From NCBI RefSeq assembly GCF_003605125.1, contig NZ_QPQT01000001.1, positions 248,001 through 312,000 of the forward strand: a DNA stretch of 64,000 nucleotides. The letters are read 5' to 3'. Under the pieces are notes generated by a model. The model was not told the origin of the DNA, did not search any database, and worked only from the letters and a program-made list of their open reading frames with translations. Positions 54,652-64,000 of this stretch are shown here, one piece after another. Position 1 is the first letter of the stretch, and every line of letters begins with the position of its first letter. The stretch comes from Shewanella algidipiscicola (lineage in GTDB: Bacteria; Pseudomonadota; Gammaproteobacteria; Enterobacterales; Shewanellaceae). Made by a program: the position numbers and the translations under genes.

Positions 54652-55028
54652 AATTCTCTTAGCCATGCCCAATAAAGGCGCCGATGGCGCCTTTATTCGC
54701 CTCGCTCATTATCGATAATCTGGATCATAGATAAGCACTTAACTTGTTATAAAGCCTGAGAGTATCACCTCAAAACGTGAACAATGGAGGCTGCTGACTG
54801 GCGATGGGGTTAACCCCTTGTGCCCAACATTTTTAGCCCGCTTTTATTATCCCTCTTTTGTTACTCCTCTTTGAACAAGCAACCAGGGGGCTCGCCCTAT
54901 CGCAACCCGGGTAACCAATCCTGCTACAAATTAGGCGCCGTTATGATGGCTGACATTTTTTACTGGCAAGGCGTGATATTCTCGGCGATGATGTGCCACT
55001 GACTTTAAGCGACTAAACGATTACCTTC
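54652..55028. other. Intergenic region with terminator
   Basis: 377 bases. Holds the terminator at 54672-54696 and the promoter region of the LysE gene. A 60-codon open frame at 54820-55002 has no ribosome binding site and odd composition, so I do not call it. Confidence 0.5.
54672..54696 (+). terminator. Rho-independent terminator
   Basis: Eleven-bp stem with GC core AAAGGCGCC / GGCGCCTTT and GAT loop, followed by TTATT. It ends the DUF2797 gene 20 bases upstream. Confidence 0.85.
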
Positions 55029-55622
55029 ATGGAACTTGTCTTGGCTATTGCGCTGTTTGCGTTTTCCTCTGGTATTACCCCAGGGCCTAATAACATCATG
55101 TTGATGTCTTCAGGGGTCAACTTTGGTATCAAACCCAGTTTGCCTCATCTTGCGGGGATCTGCATTGGGTTTCCTGCCATGGTGCTGGCGATAGGCCTAG
55201 GCTTAAGCACCCTGTTTCAACGTTACCCCATACTGCATGTCGCCATAAAATATATTGGCATCACCTACTTACTCTATCTTGCCTGGCTGATCGCGAATAG
55301 CAGCAGTAAGATGGAGGGCAAACACACTAGTCGACCACTCAGTTTTATCCAGGCCGCGGCTTTTCAGTGGGTTAACCCTAAAGGCTGGATCATGGCGGTG
55401 GGCGCGGTAGCCACCTTTACCACCCTAGAGCAACCGCTCACAGGCCAAGTGCTCACCATTGCCTCGGTTTTTTTAAGCGTGGCCTTTCCCTGTGCCATCG
55501 TCTGGTTAGGCTTTGGGGTTGCTTTAAAACGGTTACTAAAAAACCAGCGGCAACAAAAAGCGTTTAACATCACCATGGCACTCTTGCTTGTGCTGTCTAT
55601 CATCCCTATGATCGCGCCTTAA
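55029..55622 (+). CDS. LysE-family amino-acid exporter
   Basis: 197 residues. The LysE/RhtB signature PGPNNIMLMSSGVNFG is near the N-terminus; about six membrane segments. Members export amino acids or derivatives, commonly small neutral or basic ones; the substrate is not told by sequence. Start ATG at 55029. The next gene follows after 61 bases and may be co-transcribed. Confidence 0.88.
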   Translation: MELVLAIALFAFSSGITPGPNNIMLMSSGVNFGIKPSLPHLAGICIGFPAMVLAIGLGLSTLFQRYPILHVAIKYIGITYLLYLAWLIANSSSKMEGKHTSRPLSFIQAAAFQWVNPKGWIMAVGAVATFTTLEQPLTGQVLTIASVFLSVAFPCAIVWLGFGVALKRLLKNQRQQKAFNITMALLLVLSIIPMIAP

Positions 55623-55683
55623 TTCTCCCCAACGATTGTGCCGTCATAGGCTTAGGGGATATTGATAATAATGGAGACACCAG

Positions 55684-56253
55684 GTGACACTGCAACGACC
55701 AGCAACCGATGACTTTACCCAGGCCATAGCCACCGAGATGCAGCATTGGGTCGAACGGGTCATCATGAAATACAATATCTGCCCATTTGCCCGCCAAGAG
55801 GTGTTGGCCGATACCATACGTTACCGAGTCGTGGAAAACCGCCAACTGGATGACGTGCTCAACGCCTTAATCGATGAATGCCAACTGCTCGATGCCCATG
55901 GCGAGATAGAAACCACGCTACTGATCTTACCGCGCGGATTTGAAGGGTTTTACCTCTATCTGGATTTGGTCGACATGGCCAATGATCTGCTTATTGAGCA
56001 AGGCTATGAGGGGATTTATCAACTGGCGAGCTTTCACCCTGATTACTGTTTCGATGGCGAGCCACAAGATAGTGCGGCCAACTACACTAACCGTGCCCCT
56101 TATCCGACACTGCATATTATTCGTGAAGCGAGCATGGAACAGGCGCTGGCCAATTATGCTGATCCCGAGTCGATCCCAGAGCGTAATATCGCCTTTGCCG
56201 AACGTAAAGGCACTGAATTTTTCGTTAAACTCTTGCGTGACTGCAAGCAATAA
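55684..56253 (+). CDS. DUF1415-family protein
   Basis: 189 residues. Matches the DUF1415 pattern with IMKYNICPFAR near residue 32, YQLASFHPDYCF and the TNRAPYPTLHIIRE segment. Function unknown. Starts with GTG at 55684; GGAG is eight bases before it. No signal peptide, so cytoplasmic. Followed by rnhA after 39 bases. Confidence 0.85.
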   Translation: MTLQRPATDDFTQAIATEMQHWVERVIMKYNICPFARQEVLADTIRYRVVENRQLDDVLNALIDECQLLDAHGEIETTLLILPRGFEGFYLYLDLVDMANDLLIEQGYEGIYQLASFHPDYCFDGEPQDSAANYTNRAPYPTLHIIREASMEQALANYADPESIPERNIAFAERKGTEFFVKLLRDCKQ

Positions 56254-56292
56254 TACTCACAACGATTGGCACAAGGTTAAGACGAGATAAAC

Positions 56293-57042
56293 ATGGCAAC
56301 AAAATATTATGTAGTTTGGGCAGGACGTGAAACTGGTATTTTTACCAGTTGGCCTCAAACCAAAGCCTTAGTCGATGGTTTTGCAGGCGCCCGCTATAAG
56401 TCATTTAAAACCGAAGCCGAAGCCAAAGCCGCTTTTGCTAAAGGTGGCGTCAGTGCCCGCCCTAGCCCATCGGCTAACAAGCCGAAAAGCCAAGCCACTG
56501 CCAACGCCAGCGCCGCGCCTGACAGTGATGTGGATATCTATACCGATGGCGGCTGTGAGCCCAACCCTGGCAAAGCAGGATCTGGGCTAGCACTGTATCG
56601 ACAAGGTGAACTTGCCGAGCTGTGGTACGGTTTATATAACCCTAAGGGGACCAATAACACCGCAGAATTAAATGCCCTATTGCAAGCACTGCTGATGGCA
56701 AAAACCGAACTTGCGCGCGGTAATAGCGTTCATATTCACAGTGACTCTCAATATGCCTTAAATTGCATTACCAATTGGGCTTATGGCTGGAAAGCCAAAG
56801 GTTGGAAGCGCAAAACCGCAGGCGACATTGCTAATTTAGAGATAATCCAACAGGCCCACACCCTGTATGATGAGCTCAAAACTGAGCTAAAAATATCCCA
56901 TGTTGCTGCCCACGTAGGCATTGAGGGTAATGAACTCGCCGATCGCATGTCAATCTATGCTATCGATAAGCAAGACTGTGACTTTAATCGTTACCCTGCG
57001 CCATTTTCGCTCGATGAGATACTGGCACTGCGCGCCGGATAA
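56293..57042 (+). CDS. rnhA: Ribonuclease H with N-terminal viroplasmin domain
   Basis: 249 residues. N-terminal ~50 residues (KYYVVWAGRETGIFTSW) are the caulimovirus-viroplasmin-like, hybrid-binding domain typical of RNase H1 in eukaryotes and some bacteria. A charged linker (about 55-80) leads to the catalytic core: DVDIYTDGGCEPNPG (first Asp), the Glu in NNTAELNALL, HIHSDSQYAL (Asp) and VAAHVGIEGNELADRMS (last Asp). Cleaves RNA in RNA-DNA hybrids. This is longer than the usual E. coli RnhA (155), from the extra domain. Confidence 0.93.
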   Translation: MATKYYVVWAGRETGIFTSWPQTKALVDGFAGARYKSFKTEAEAKAAFAKGGVSARPSPSANKPKSQATANASAAPDSDVDIYTDGGCEPNPGKAGSGLALYRQGELAELWYGLYNPKGTNNTAELNALLQALLMAKTELARGNSVHIHSDSQYALNCITNWAYGWKAKGWKRKTAGDIANLEIIQQAHTLYDELKTELKISHVAAHVGIEGNELADRMSIYAIDKQDCDFNRYPAPFSLDEILALRAG

Positions 57043-57060
57043 TCGGCCTATTACGCGCAA

Positions 57061-57089
57061 TATGGTCGCGCTAATCTAGCGCGACCATA
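57061..57089 (+). terminator. Hairpin, possible terminator of rnhA
   Basis: Thirteen-bp perfect stem (TATGGTCGCGCTA / TAGCGCGACCATA) with an ATC loop, 18 bases after rnhA. No T run follows, so termination may be weak or the hairpin may be a stability element. Confidence 0.6.
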
Positions 57090-57152
57090 ACTACCCCGTT
57101 TGAGCCCACTTGGGCTTAAACATAACCCATCAATGAGTTAGGGAGTCACAAT

Positions 57153-57806
57153 ATGTTCAACATGGATTTCACTCAGCGATTGGCTATCGACACCCAGCAG
57201 CAAGACTGGCAAGCAAGCCCAGCCAAAGGGGTATGGCGTAAGCCACTTGAGCGTGAAGCCAAAGAGTCTGGCCACACCACTAGCATAGTCAAATATGAGG
57301 CTGGCTCGGCGTTTGCCAGTCATACTCACCCACTGGGTGAAGAGATTTTAGTGCTTGAAGGTGTATTTTCTGATGAACACGGCGACTACCCTGCCGGCAG
57401 TTACATCCGTAATCCTCCCGGCAGCCAACACGCCCCCTTTAGCCTGCAAGGTTGCACCTTATTGGTTAAGCTCAATCAATTTGACCCACATGACAGTAGC
57501 ACTGTGCGCATCGACACCCGTAATACTCCTTGGCAACAAGGCATAGGCGGCTTGCAAGTCATGGGCTTACATCAGTTTGAACATGAACATGTAGCCTTAG
57601 TCAAATGGCCTGCGGGCGAGCGCTTTCAGCCCCATCGCCATTTTGGTGGCGAGGAGATCCTAGTGCTCTCGGGTGAGTTTCGTGATGAATTCGGGGTATA
57701 TCCAGCCCATACTTGGCTGCGCAGCCCGCACATGAGCGAACATTTCCCCTACGTTGAACAAGAAACCGTCATTTGGGTTAAAACCGGCCACCTGCCAGTG
57801 ATATAG
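57153..57806 (+). CDS. ChrR-like double-cupin protein
   Basis: 217 residues with two cupin domains, each with the metal-binding pattern: first H...E in SHTHPLGEEILVLEG (about 65-80), second in PHRHFGGEEILVLSG (about 160-174). It lacks the N-terminal zinc anti-sigma domain of ChrR, so it is a stand-alone relative; often linked to oxidative-stress responses. No sigma factor gene is nearby. GGAG seven bases before the ATG. Confidence 0.83.
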   Translation: MFNMDFTQRLAIDTQQQDWQASPAKGVWRKPLEREAKESGHTTSIVKYEAGSAFASHTHPLGEEILVLEGVFSDEHGDYPAGSYIRNPPGSQHAPFSLQGCTLLVKLNQFDPHDSSTVRIDTRNTPWQQGIGGLQVMGLHQFEHEHVALVKWPAGERFQPHRHFGGEEILVLSGEFRDEFGVYPAHTWLRSPHMSEHFPYVEQETVIWVKTGHLPVI

Positions 57807-57826
57807 CCGAGCCTAAACAGGTCTGT

Positions 57827-58873
57827 TTATTGTATTTTCCCCGCCAGTGACAGGGTCAGCTCGCTGGCACAAATGGCACGACAAGCTTGGCTATTTTGCC
57901 CACACCACAAGGGTGAGAAATCGCTGTTATAGTGTTTTTCTGCCACTTGTCTCAATTGCGTCAACTCAATTGCGGCATAGGGGAAGTCTGGCGCGTGTGG
58001 GCTCATGTAGCCCAATTCTCGCATCACACGATTAACAATGCCCCGCGCAGGACGCCCTGAAAACACATTGGTAATGGCAGTATGCATAGCGGCATCACTG
58101 GTGATCGCGGCGCGATGCAGCGGCGATGTAGTGGCTTGGTTCGTCAACAGATAAGCCGTGCCCACCTGTACCCCGACCGCCCCCAAGGTGAGTGCAGCTT
58201 TAACCCCTTGATGACAGCCAATCCCGCCTGCGGCAATCACAGGCACCTGGACTTGACTCGCCAATTGCGGCACCAACGCCGCCAGTCCCATTTGGGTTGA
58301 CACATCACGGGTTAAGAACATGCCACGGTGACCGCCAGCCTCAAAGCCTTGGGCAATGATGGCATCGACACCTTGGGCCTCGAGCCAAAGTCCCTCTTTG
58401 AGTGTGGTCGCCGACGAGATCACCTTAGTGCCCCAGCTTTTAACCCGTTTAAGCAGTGTTGGCTCAGGCAAGCCAAAATGAAAACTGATAATGGGCGGGT
58501 TGAATGCCTCGACAGCATCGGCCATCTCATGACTAAAAGGAACTCGGCTGGCACCCTTTGGCTGGCTTTCACATTCGACCCCCAGCTCATTAAAATAAGG
58601 CGCTAATTGTGTCTGCCAACTGGCGTGTTGCTGCGCATCATAGGCTTGCACCTGATGACAAAAAAAGTTGAGATTAAAGGGGTTCGCCGTGGCGCGCTTA
58701 ATAGTATTGATTTCATCTATCACTTGCTCTGGCGTCAACATACCGCATGGTAAGGAGCCTAAACCGCCAGCATCACTAACGGCTATCGCTAATGCACTGC
58801 CTTGTACCCCGGCCATGGGCGCTTGAATGATCGGCAGTTCAATACCCAACAGTGATTTCATTTGATGATCCAT
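57827..58873 (-). CDS. Nitronate monooxygenase-like flavoprotein
   Basis: 349 residues, TIM-barrel 2-nitropropane dioxygenase family. Seen: LPIIQAPMAGVQG near residue 15, QGFEAGGHRG, PVIAAGGIGCHQGVKAALTLGAVGVQVGTAYL (phosphate-binding part; FMN). Oxidises nitronates with O2. The ATG at 58873 has AAGGA eight bases upstream and is preferred to TTG 58879. Convergent with the cupin gene. Confidence 0.88.
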   Translation of the reverse strand: MDHQMKSLLGIELPIIQAPMAGVQGSALAIAVSDAGGLGSLPCGMLTPEQVIDEINTIKRATANPFNLNFFCHQVQAYDAQQHASWQTQLAPYFNELGVECESQPKGASRVPFSHEMADAVEAFNPPIISFHFGLPEPTLLKRVKSWGTKVISSATTLKEGLWLEAQGVDAIIAQGFEAGGHRGMFLTRDVSTQMGLAALVPQLASQVQVPVIAAGGIGCHQGVKAALTLGAVGVQVGTAYLLTNQATTSPLHRAAITSDAAMHTAITNVFSGRPARGIVNRVMRELGYMSPHAPDFPYAAIELTQLRQVAEKHYNSDFSPLWCGQNSQACRAICASELTLSLAGKIQ

Positions 58874-59281
58874 AAGCAACGTCCTTTGTGGGCTATGGTT
58901 GTAGCGTTAGTGACACAACCCCTTATCTCCGTGGTTTGTATCCGTGTGTGTTGCACTTTTATTGGCGACCCAACTCAAGCGCTGGTGCTCAAGGCAGGAT
59001 TAAGAGTATCGACAGTCTCCGGGAGAAACCATCATGTGATGAACAACGCCCCACTTGGCTGTAGCGATTTTATCCTCAAATACCAAAGGTTATCGCTTGA
59101 ATAAAGAGTCAGTCTAATAAATAGTGAGCCCAATTATCAACTCATTCAATCAATAACCTGTTCAATACCAGAGTTATTTCAATAAGAGACTTTGAGCTCA
59201 CGTTAAAACGGGAGGTTTTATCTGACACTCGCCTGAATTAAGCCTATTGGGTGTAGCCTTGGCAATATTCAGTCATGACGT
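58874..59281. other. Intergenic region
   Basis: 408 bases between two minus-strand genes. Promoter region of the monooxygenase gene at the left; a weak A/T hairpin with GGAG loop (about 59204-59220) could end rnk. I see no gene. Confidence 0.4.
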
Positions 59282-59695
59282 TTATAAGTGATATTCGCCC
59301 GCTCGCTCAGGTTGATATTCAACCGCGATGATCTTAACCAATAACTGACCTCCTCCTGGTTTTGGCCACTCAATTTCATCGCCTTCTTTTAACCCCAGTA
59401 GCGCACTGCCCACTGGGGCCAAAATTGAAATTTGACCCACATCGCCATTGTGGTTTTGAGGATAAACCAAGGTCAACGAGAACTCCTTGTCCGATGAGGC
59501 CACTTTAAAGCGCACTGTCGAGTTCATGGTCACTATGTTAGCGGGCATCTGCTCTGGAGGCAGGATCTTTGCTCGCTCAAGCTCAGTCATTAAATCATCA
59601 ATTTCAGCGATATGCTGGCCATCTAACGAATCAATCATTTTTTCTAATCGAGCTAAGTCGATAGAAGATACTGTAATATTTGGCTTCTTACTCAT
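59282..59695 (-). CDS. rnk: Rnk, GreA/GreB-like nucleoside diphosphate kinase regulator
   Basis: 137 residues, the length of E. coli Rnk. N-terminal coiled-coil-like start SKKPNITVSSIDLARLEKM, then the GreA/GreB C-terminal fold with ILAPVGSALLGLKEGDEIEW. Rnk binds RNA polymerase and affects NTP balance. ATG at 59695 (not 59770) gives the expected length. Confidence 0.93.
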   Translation of the reverse strand: MSKKPNITVSSIDLARLEKMIDSLDGQHIAEIDDLMTELERAKILPPEQMPANIVTMNSTVRFKVASSDKEFSLTLVYPQNHNGDVGQISILAPVGSALLGLKEGDEIEWPKPGGGQLLVKIIAVEYQPERAGEYHL

Positions 59696-60569
59696 AATTA
59701 ATCTACCTAACCTTTGTAAATTTATTATTATCACTAACGCATCACCGTCAAGGCATGCGGTTAGGCTCAAACGCGTTCACTGTAATGCAACGCCGAGCCG
59801 ACTATCTGATCTAGGCACTTATGATTGAACTTTCCCCATCATAAATCCCATATTATCCAAAACAGAGCAAGACAAACATCGCTCCTTTACCCTCCAAAAA
59901 CTGAATTTTCGTTAATGAGTGACCGACCATAATCATGGCAATAAAGCCTAAAATAGGCAACGGGTTAAAACATTAAACCGAACACAACAAAATAATAAGA
60001 TTAAAAATAAAAATCTTACTATTTCATAGCGATAAAACTTATAAATTAAAAACTAATTAAAAGCAATTGACGATATTGAGATGATGTAGAGGTGTAAAAC
60101 CATGATAAAACTTGCACGATAATGACAGCTTAATAAATAGCATCTAAAACTTCAATACAAGATTCAGTTGAGAATTTATTGATTGTGAGATACAGGCGCT
60201 ATTAAGCCAAAATCACTCCCTGTAAAATGCTTAGCGTTATGTAACAGCATTCACCCCACTCAGGATGTGAACATACAATTATGGTAAAAAATAGCAACCT
60301 AGATGTTAGCTGTGTTACCAAAAGTTAGCTAAAGCGAGACATTGTTGTAATTACAGCAAGATATGGACATTTTTATAGGTAAGATTCCTTATTCTAGATC
60401 AAGTTTACTCTAGAATTGTCGCTGTATATTCAAGAGTCAAAACAAGCTCGGCTCACTTACAAACAAACGGATAAACATAAAAAGGGAATTCGTTGTGTTT
60501 AGCTATGTCACCATTTAATGTGATTGGCAGCCTACGAGGCAGGCAATCGAAAAAGTAAAGGGTCAACAA
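59696..60569. other. Long AT-rich intergenic region upstream of the chemoreceptor
   Basis: 874 bases, the longest gene-free stretch here. The rnk promoter lies at the left. The inverted repeat at 60391-60416 is the main structured signal before the chemoreceptor. No gene, tRNA or known RNA motif recognised. Confidence 0.5.
60391..60416. promoter_or_regulatory. Candidate operator upstream of chemoreceptor gene
   Basis: Perfect 8-bp inverted arms ATTCTAGA (60391-60398) and TCTAGAAT (60409-60416), with a 10-base spacer. About 154 bases before the GTG start. The regulator is unknown. Confidence 0.45.
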
Positions 60570-62486
60570 GTGTTTAGAAATTTAACCATCGGGACTCGCC
60601 TCGCAGGCGGCTTTACCAGTTTAGTGGCGCTGACTGTCGCCATTATGGCAATCTTCTATCTAGTCAACTCAAACCAATTGATCTCTGAAGCAGAGAAGCG
60701 AGAAATGGAGAGCCTCTATGGCGCCGCCAGCTCGCAAATTAACACTCAGGCGCTGTTTGCTGAAGCCATGAGCGCAATTGTCGCCAATCAACCATCGGTA
60801 AAACAAGCCTTCGCAGAGGGCAACCGTGCTGAGCTGACCCGCGAATTCAAGCCCGTTTTTGATGTGCTTAAACAGCACTATGGCGTAGCGCAATTTCAGT
60901 TTCATACCGCCCCTGCCACCTCTTATCTACGCTTGCATAAACTAGACAAATACGATGACGACCTGTCCAATTTCCGCGAAACAATTGTACAAGTGAATCG
61001 CACACGTCAACCCGTTAGAGGCATGGACGGTGGCGTTGCTGGCATTGGTATTCGAGGCTTAGTCCCCATGAATTACCAAGGGCAACACACAGGATCGATT
61101 GAGTTTGGTCTTAACCTATCTCAAGATTTCGCCAACCGATTTAGCCAAGCATTTGGTAGCAATGTGGATATTGCGATTCATGCCGTCAACAATGGCAGCA
61201 CCAAGGTGTTAGCCTCAACCATTAATGGGCAATCGTTCGTCAGCCAAGACGCTATCTTAGCGGCGTGGAAGGGACAAACCGTTATTGGCCAAAATAATAG
61301 CCAAAGCCGCCCATGGGCGACCTTAGTTAAAAATATTAATGACTTCTCTGGTAAACCTATTGCAGTTGTTGAAATCGCGATGGACAGAAGCTTTTATGCT
61401 AATTCTGCCAATAAGACGCGCAATTTCGTCATCATCATGGCCATCGCTGCCATTGCATTTGCCATGTTTATTGCCTATTGCTTGTCCCAAACCATTATTA
61501 GACCATTGAAATCGACTGTCACAACCCTGCAAGATATCGCCGAAGGTGAAGGCGACCTGACCCGCAGGCTAGATGAGAGCGGTCAAGATGAACTCAGTGA
61601 TTTAGCCAAAGGCTACAACCTGTTTATCTCTAAAATTCAAGAGCTGGTACAGCAAGTGGCCGACTCAACAAATCAGATGGCTGCCGCCACAGAAGAGTTA
61701 TCGGCAGTCGCTGGTGAAACCCGCCAAGGCGTTGTGACCCAGCGTGACCAAACCACTCAAGTGGCCACCGCCATGACCGAAATGGCCGCCTCTATCCAAG
61801 AGATAGCGGGCAATACTCATAACGCCGCAACCAATGCGCAAGCAACCACTGAAGTCGCCTTAGAGGGCAATCGCACGGTTGCGCGCAGCGTCGATGCGAT
61901 TCACTCACTCGCGACAGAAGTGGAACAAGCCTCGCAAACCATCCGCGATCTGCAAGTGCAAAGTCGCAGTATTGAGCAAGTCCTTGAGGTGATCCGTAAT
62001 ATTGCCGAGCAAACCAACCTACTCGCCCTCAATGCCGCGATTGAAGCGGCGCGCGCAGGAGAGGCTGGCCGCGGTTTCGCCGTGGTGGCCGATGAAGTGC
62101 GTAACCTCGCCCAGCGTACCCAGCAGTCCACGGGGGAAATTGAAGAGATGGTGGCAGGTATTCAAAGCGGTACTCAAGATGCGGTCAATGTGATGCAGCG
62201 CAGTAGCCAAAAGAGTAATGATGCCGTCACTGAAATTGCGGGTACCCAAAGTACGCTCAACGAGATAAACCACTCAGTAGAGGCGATCCACGACATGAAT
62301 ATCCAAGTGTCGGCCGCCGTGGAGCAACAATCATTGGCCGCAGAAGAGGTCAACCGCAGCATTACCACCATTAGTGATATTGCAGAGCAGAGCGGCCAAT
62401 CGGTGGAGCAAACCGCACAGGCGTGTGACGATCTTGCTAGACTGGCAGCGGGATTACAGGTATTGGTGGCGCGTTTTCGCGTATAG
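60570..62486 (+). CDS. Methyl-accepting chemotaxis protein with Cache-type sensor
   Basis: 638 residues. TM helix at about 10-30, a periplasmic sensor (about 31-284) with [13 protein letters not shown] and [13 protein letters not shown], which points to a Cache-like fold (family from memory), TM2 (about 285-306), HAMP and a cytoplasmic signalling domain with the highly conserved tip [16 protein letters not shown] (about 481-496). No C-terminal pentapeptide for CheR/CheB. GTG start with AAGGG upstream. Ligand unknown. A strong terminator follows. Confidence 0.94.
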   Translation: MFRNLTIGTRLAGGFTSLVALTVAIMAIFYLVNSNQLISEAEKREMESLYGAASSQINTQALFAEAMSAIVANQPSVKQAFAEGNRAELTREFKPVFDVLKQHYGVAQFQFHTAPATSYLRLHKLDKYDDDLSNFRETIVQVNRTRQPVRGMDGGVAGIGIRGLVPMNYQGQHTGSIEFGLNLSQDFANRFSQAFGSNVDIAIHAVNNGSTKVLASTINGQSFVSQDAILAAWKGQTVIGQNNSQSRPWATLVKNINDFSGKPIAVVEIAMDRSFYANSANKTRNFVIIMAIAAIAFAMFIAYCLSQTIIRPLKSTVTTLQDIAEGEGDLTRRLDESGQDELSDLAKGYNLFISKIQELVQQVADSTNQMAAATEELSAVAGETRQGVVTQRDQTTQVATAMTEMAASIQEIAGNTHNAATNAQATTEVALEGNRTVARSVDAIHSLATEVEQASQTIRDLQVQSRSIEQVLEVIRNIAEQTNLLALNAAIEAARAGEAGRGFAVVADEVRNLAQRTQQSTGEIEEMVAGIQSGTQDAVNVMQRSSQKSNDAVTEIAGTQSTLNEINHSVEAIHDMNIQVSAAVEQQSLAAEEVNRSITTISDIAEQSGQSVEQTAQACDDLARLAAGLQVLVARFRV

Positions 62487-62508
62487 CCCTGAGTCAGTAT
62501 TGACTCAC

Positions 62509-62542
62509 TTACCCCGTGAGGTGTTAGCACCTCACGGGGTAA
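62509..62542 (+). terminator. Strong terminator hairpin after the chemoreceptor
   Basis: Fifteen-bp perfect stem (core ACCCCGTGAGGTG / CACCTCACGGGGT) with a TTAG loop, 22 bases after the stop. A smaller hairpin, TGAGTCA/TTGACTCA, lies just before. No strong T run, but the stem is unusually stable. Confidence 0.75.
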
Positions 62543-62782
62543 GCCCCTAAGATCCGTCAGCCTAGATGCCAGCAAAACTGGTCACTAAACTCTTTCAACA
62601 AACCGCCACCGACCTGTTTAGCCACAGTCTCTTGTTGTCCCATTAGCCTCATCTTAATAAACGACGCAACGCAATTGTGATCCGCTTTTTGATATTATCT
62701 ACAACGCAAAAAAACGACCAAAAAGTTCTATCGCGCAGCGATAAAAGTAGGTGTCAGGATGACCCTATGAGACAATCGAGCA

Positions 62783-63217
62783 ATGAAAATTTATCGTAAA
62801 TTACATAAAGCGCCTTTTAGGGTATTTCATATCAGTCGGCGTCGAGCGGGCCTGCGTTTAAAACGCGATATGCTGGTACTTAAAGATGCCCTGTCACAAG
62901 AAAAACAGGAAACCAAAGAGATGTTGGTGACCTACAAACGCTACACTCGTAAACAGGCGAGTAAAGATGAGTTAAAGCTAGCCAATAGACAGTTAGCCGA
63001 TCTTATTAAGGGCCTAGGTTTAGGCGTTTTTGCCGTGTTACCCTTTGCGCCAATCACTATCCCCATAGTGGTGAAACTGGCTAAGGTGGTGGGCGTTGAG
63101 ATACTGCCTAGCTCTTTCAATAACTTATCAGAGCGAAAGGCCCATCTTAACCGTATGGCCCAACAGCATAAACGAGATATACACGTTGTAGAAAAAGTCA
63201 GCAATACCCCGCAGTAA
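62783..63217 (+). CDS. LETM1-like protein
   Basis: 144 residues. The segment PFAPITIPIVVKLAKVVGVEILPSSF (split here as PFAPITIPIV and LPSSF) is the LETM1-type core, a hydrophobic segment with the Leu-Pro-Ser-Phe end. N-terminal half is basic and helical. In mitochondria LETM1 affects cation exchange; for the short bacterial forms the role is not known. Hydrophobic segment at about residues 77-100 suggests membrane attachment. Confidence 0.78.
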   Translation: MKIYRKLHKAPFRVFHISRRRAGLRLKRDMLVLKDALSQEKQETKEMLVTYKRYTRKQASKDELKLANRQLADLIKGLGLGVFAVLPFAPITIPIVVKLAKVVGVEILPSSFNNLSERKAHLNRMAQQHKRDIHVVEKVSNTPQ

Positions 63218-63295
63218 ATCACCCGCCACATTCACCTTGTGGCGCTAGCGTGATAATCTTAATTGATTTTTTGACCTCAAATAAGATGATACCCA

Positions 63296-64000
63296 ATGAC
63301 TCCACTACTTATAACTGGCTCCAACGGCATCCCCTTGTCGATCATTGCAACTGAAGATTTTTCACAATGGTATGAGCAATTGCCAGCAGCACAACAAAAT
63401 TGGCTGAAAACCACCCAGTTTTCAGGCAAAGGATTAAGCCTTATCCCCGCCGCAAACGGAGAGCTAGCACAGGTTGTTTATGTCAGCGACTCACCCGATG
63501 CCTACTGGGTTTGCGGCGATATCGTCAACCAACTGCCCGCCAATCAGTACTACCTCGATGCCAGCGAAGCTCAATGTAAAGTCGCCGCTTTCAGTTGGGC
63601 ATTAGGGGCTTACAAGTTCGATCGTTACAAGAAAAATGATAAACAGTATCCTCAACTTGTTATTGATAATGCCGCTTTGGTCGCCAGCACATTAAAGCTG
63701 GTACGTTCGGTGACCATAGTACGCGATCTGGTTAACACCCCTGCTGCCGACATGATGCCACAAGATTTGGGCGACACCATGGAGGCCTTGGCTGAAGAGT
63801 TTGGTGGCCGAGTGACACAAATCATCGGCGATGCACTGCTTGAGCAAAACTACCCGACCATACATATGGTTGGCCGTGCCAGTGACAACCAGCCGCGGCT
63901 TATCGATTTAACCTGGGGCGATGAAAACGCGCCTAAAGTGACGCTAGTGGGTAAAGGGGTCTGTTTCGACTCGGGCGGTTTAGACCTTAAACCCGGTGCA
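63296..64000 (+). CDS. M17-family leucyl aminopeptidase, N-terminal part (3' end outside window)
   Basis: 235 codons seen, running off the right edge. The frame from the ATG at 63296 is open to base 64000. The N-terminal half is the regulatory macrodomain-like part (LLITGSNGIPLSII); the C-terminal catalytic part begins with VRDLVNTPAADMMPQDL, and KGVCFDSGGLDLKPG near the edge is the M17 metal-binding motif with the Lys and Asp. Cytosolic aminopeptidase needing two metal ions. Short relative of PepA (the usual length is about 450-500). Confidence 0.92.
   Translation, partial: MTPLLITGSNGIPLSIIATEDFSQWYEQLPAAQQNWLKTTQFSGKGLSLIPAANGELAQVVYVSDSPDAYWVCGDIVNQLPANQYYLDASEAQCKVAAFSWALGAYKFDRYKKNDKQYPQLVIDNAALVASTLKLVRSVTIVRDLVNTPAADMMPQDLGDTMEALAEEFGGRVTQIIGDALLEQNYPTIHMVGRASDNQPRLIDLTWGDENAPKVTLVGKGVCFDSGGLDLKPGA

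Noticed and set aside
54820..55002. 60-codon open frame before the LysE gene
   Set aside because: No ribosome binding site, no domain, and it crosses a likely promoter region.
58862..59104. 80-codon open frame overlapping the start of the monooxygenase gene
   Set aside because: Starts inside another gene on the opposite strand and has no coding character.
1..64000. CRISPR arrays, prophage, integron, tRNA or rRNA genes
   Set aside because: Read for direct repeats with spacers, integrase or phage genes, and tRNA-like cloverleaf sequences; none found by eye. No search tool was used.

Overview
The window reads as a chromosomal segment of a marine or aquatic gammaproteobacterium, almost certainly a Shewanella. 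This is inferred from the gene set: a small tetraheme cytochrome c of the CctA/STC type, a complete oleABCD long-chain olefin pathway, a TPP-riboswitch thiamine-scavenging operon with its own TonB receptor, and very long PstA and PstC permease subunits. I see no prophage, CRISPR array, integron, transposase gene, rRNA or tRNA. Most of the window is core metabolism; the accessory-looking parts are the triple-adaptor ABC operon, the STAND/winged-helix region with its short tandem repeats, and one MITE-like element.

Layout. 1-4.4 kb: end of hypF, then hypBCDEA ([NiFe]-hydrogenase maturation), then a 54-residue membrane protein in a frame that is easy to miss. 4.8-5.15 kb: a small gene that looks frameshifted. 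5.26-10.6 kb (minus): a tightly overlapping ABC-export operon with one ATPase, three different HlyD-type adaptors and one MacB/FtsX-type permease. 10.8-14.3 kb (minus): small membrane and periplasmic proteins, a GNAT acetyltransferase, a YdjA-like nitroreductase and a DoxX protein with a 12-G tract at its ribosome binding site. 14.4-18.9 kb (minus): TPP riboswitch, TonB receptor, YkoF-like protein, PnuT and thiamine-kinase-like protein, a thiamine uptake and salvage unit. 19.1-23.9 kb (minus): YcfL-like lipoprotein, hinT with two thioesterases, a CsgD/LuxR-type regulator, cctA and htpX.

24.2-29.6 kb: biotin genes bioD, bioC, bioF and bioB (minus), divergent from bioA (plus), with a candidate BirA operator between. 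29.7-35.3 kb (minus): a PAS-GGDEF diguanylate cyclase, a small DP-EP-like protein and a 1095-residue winged-helix/STAND-ATPase/TM/repeat protein. The spaces around them carry 13- and 14-bp tandem repeats and a long hairpin. 35.8-40.9 kb (minus): oleA, oleB, oleC, oleD. 41.1-46.7 kb: an rRNA/tRNA-type methyltransferase-like protein, an unknown lipoprotein, a DUF1289 protein, YajD and a BCCT transporter. 47.0-53.1 kb (minus): a 269-bp inverted-repeat element abutting phoU, then pstB, pstA and pstC with a Pho box upstream. 53.1-64 kb: GcvR-like ACT protein, DUF2797 protein, LysE exporter, DUF1415 protein, RNase HI, a ChrR-like double cupin, a nitronate-monooxygenase-like enzyme, rnk, a chemoreceptor, a LETM1-like protein and the start of an M17 leucyl aminopeptidase cut by the right edge.

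Most noteworthy: the STAND protein/DP-EP pair with its repeats and hairpin (best candidate for an undescribed system); the MITE-like element separating phoU from its terminator; the G12 tract at the DoxX start; the three-adaptor exporter; the hidden 54-residue gene after hypA; and the likely frameshift at 5.0 kb. All functions are assigned by reading motifs; no database search was run.
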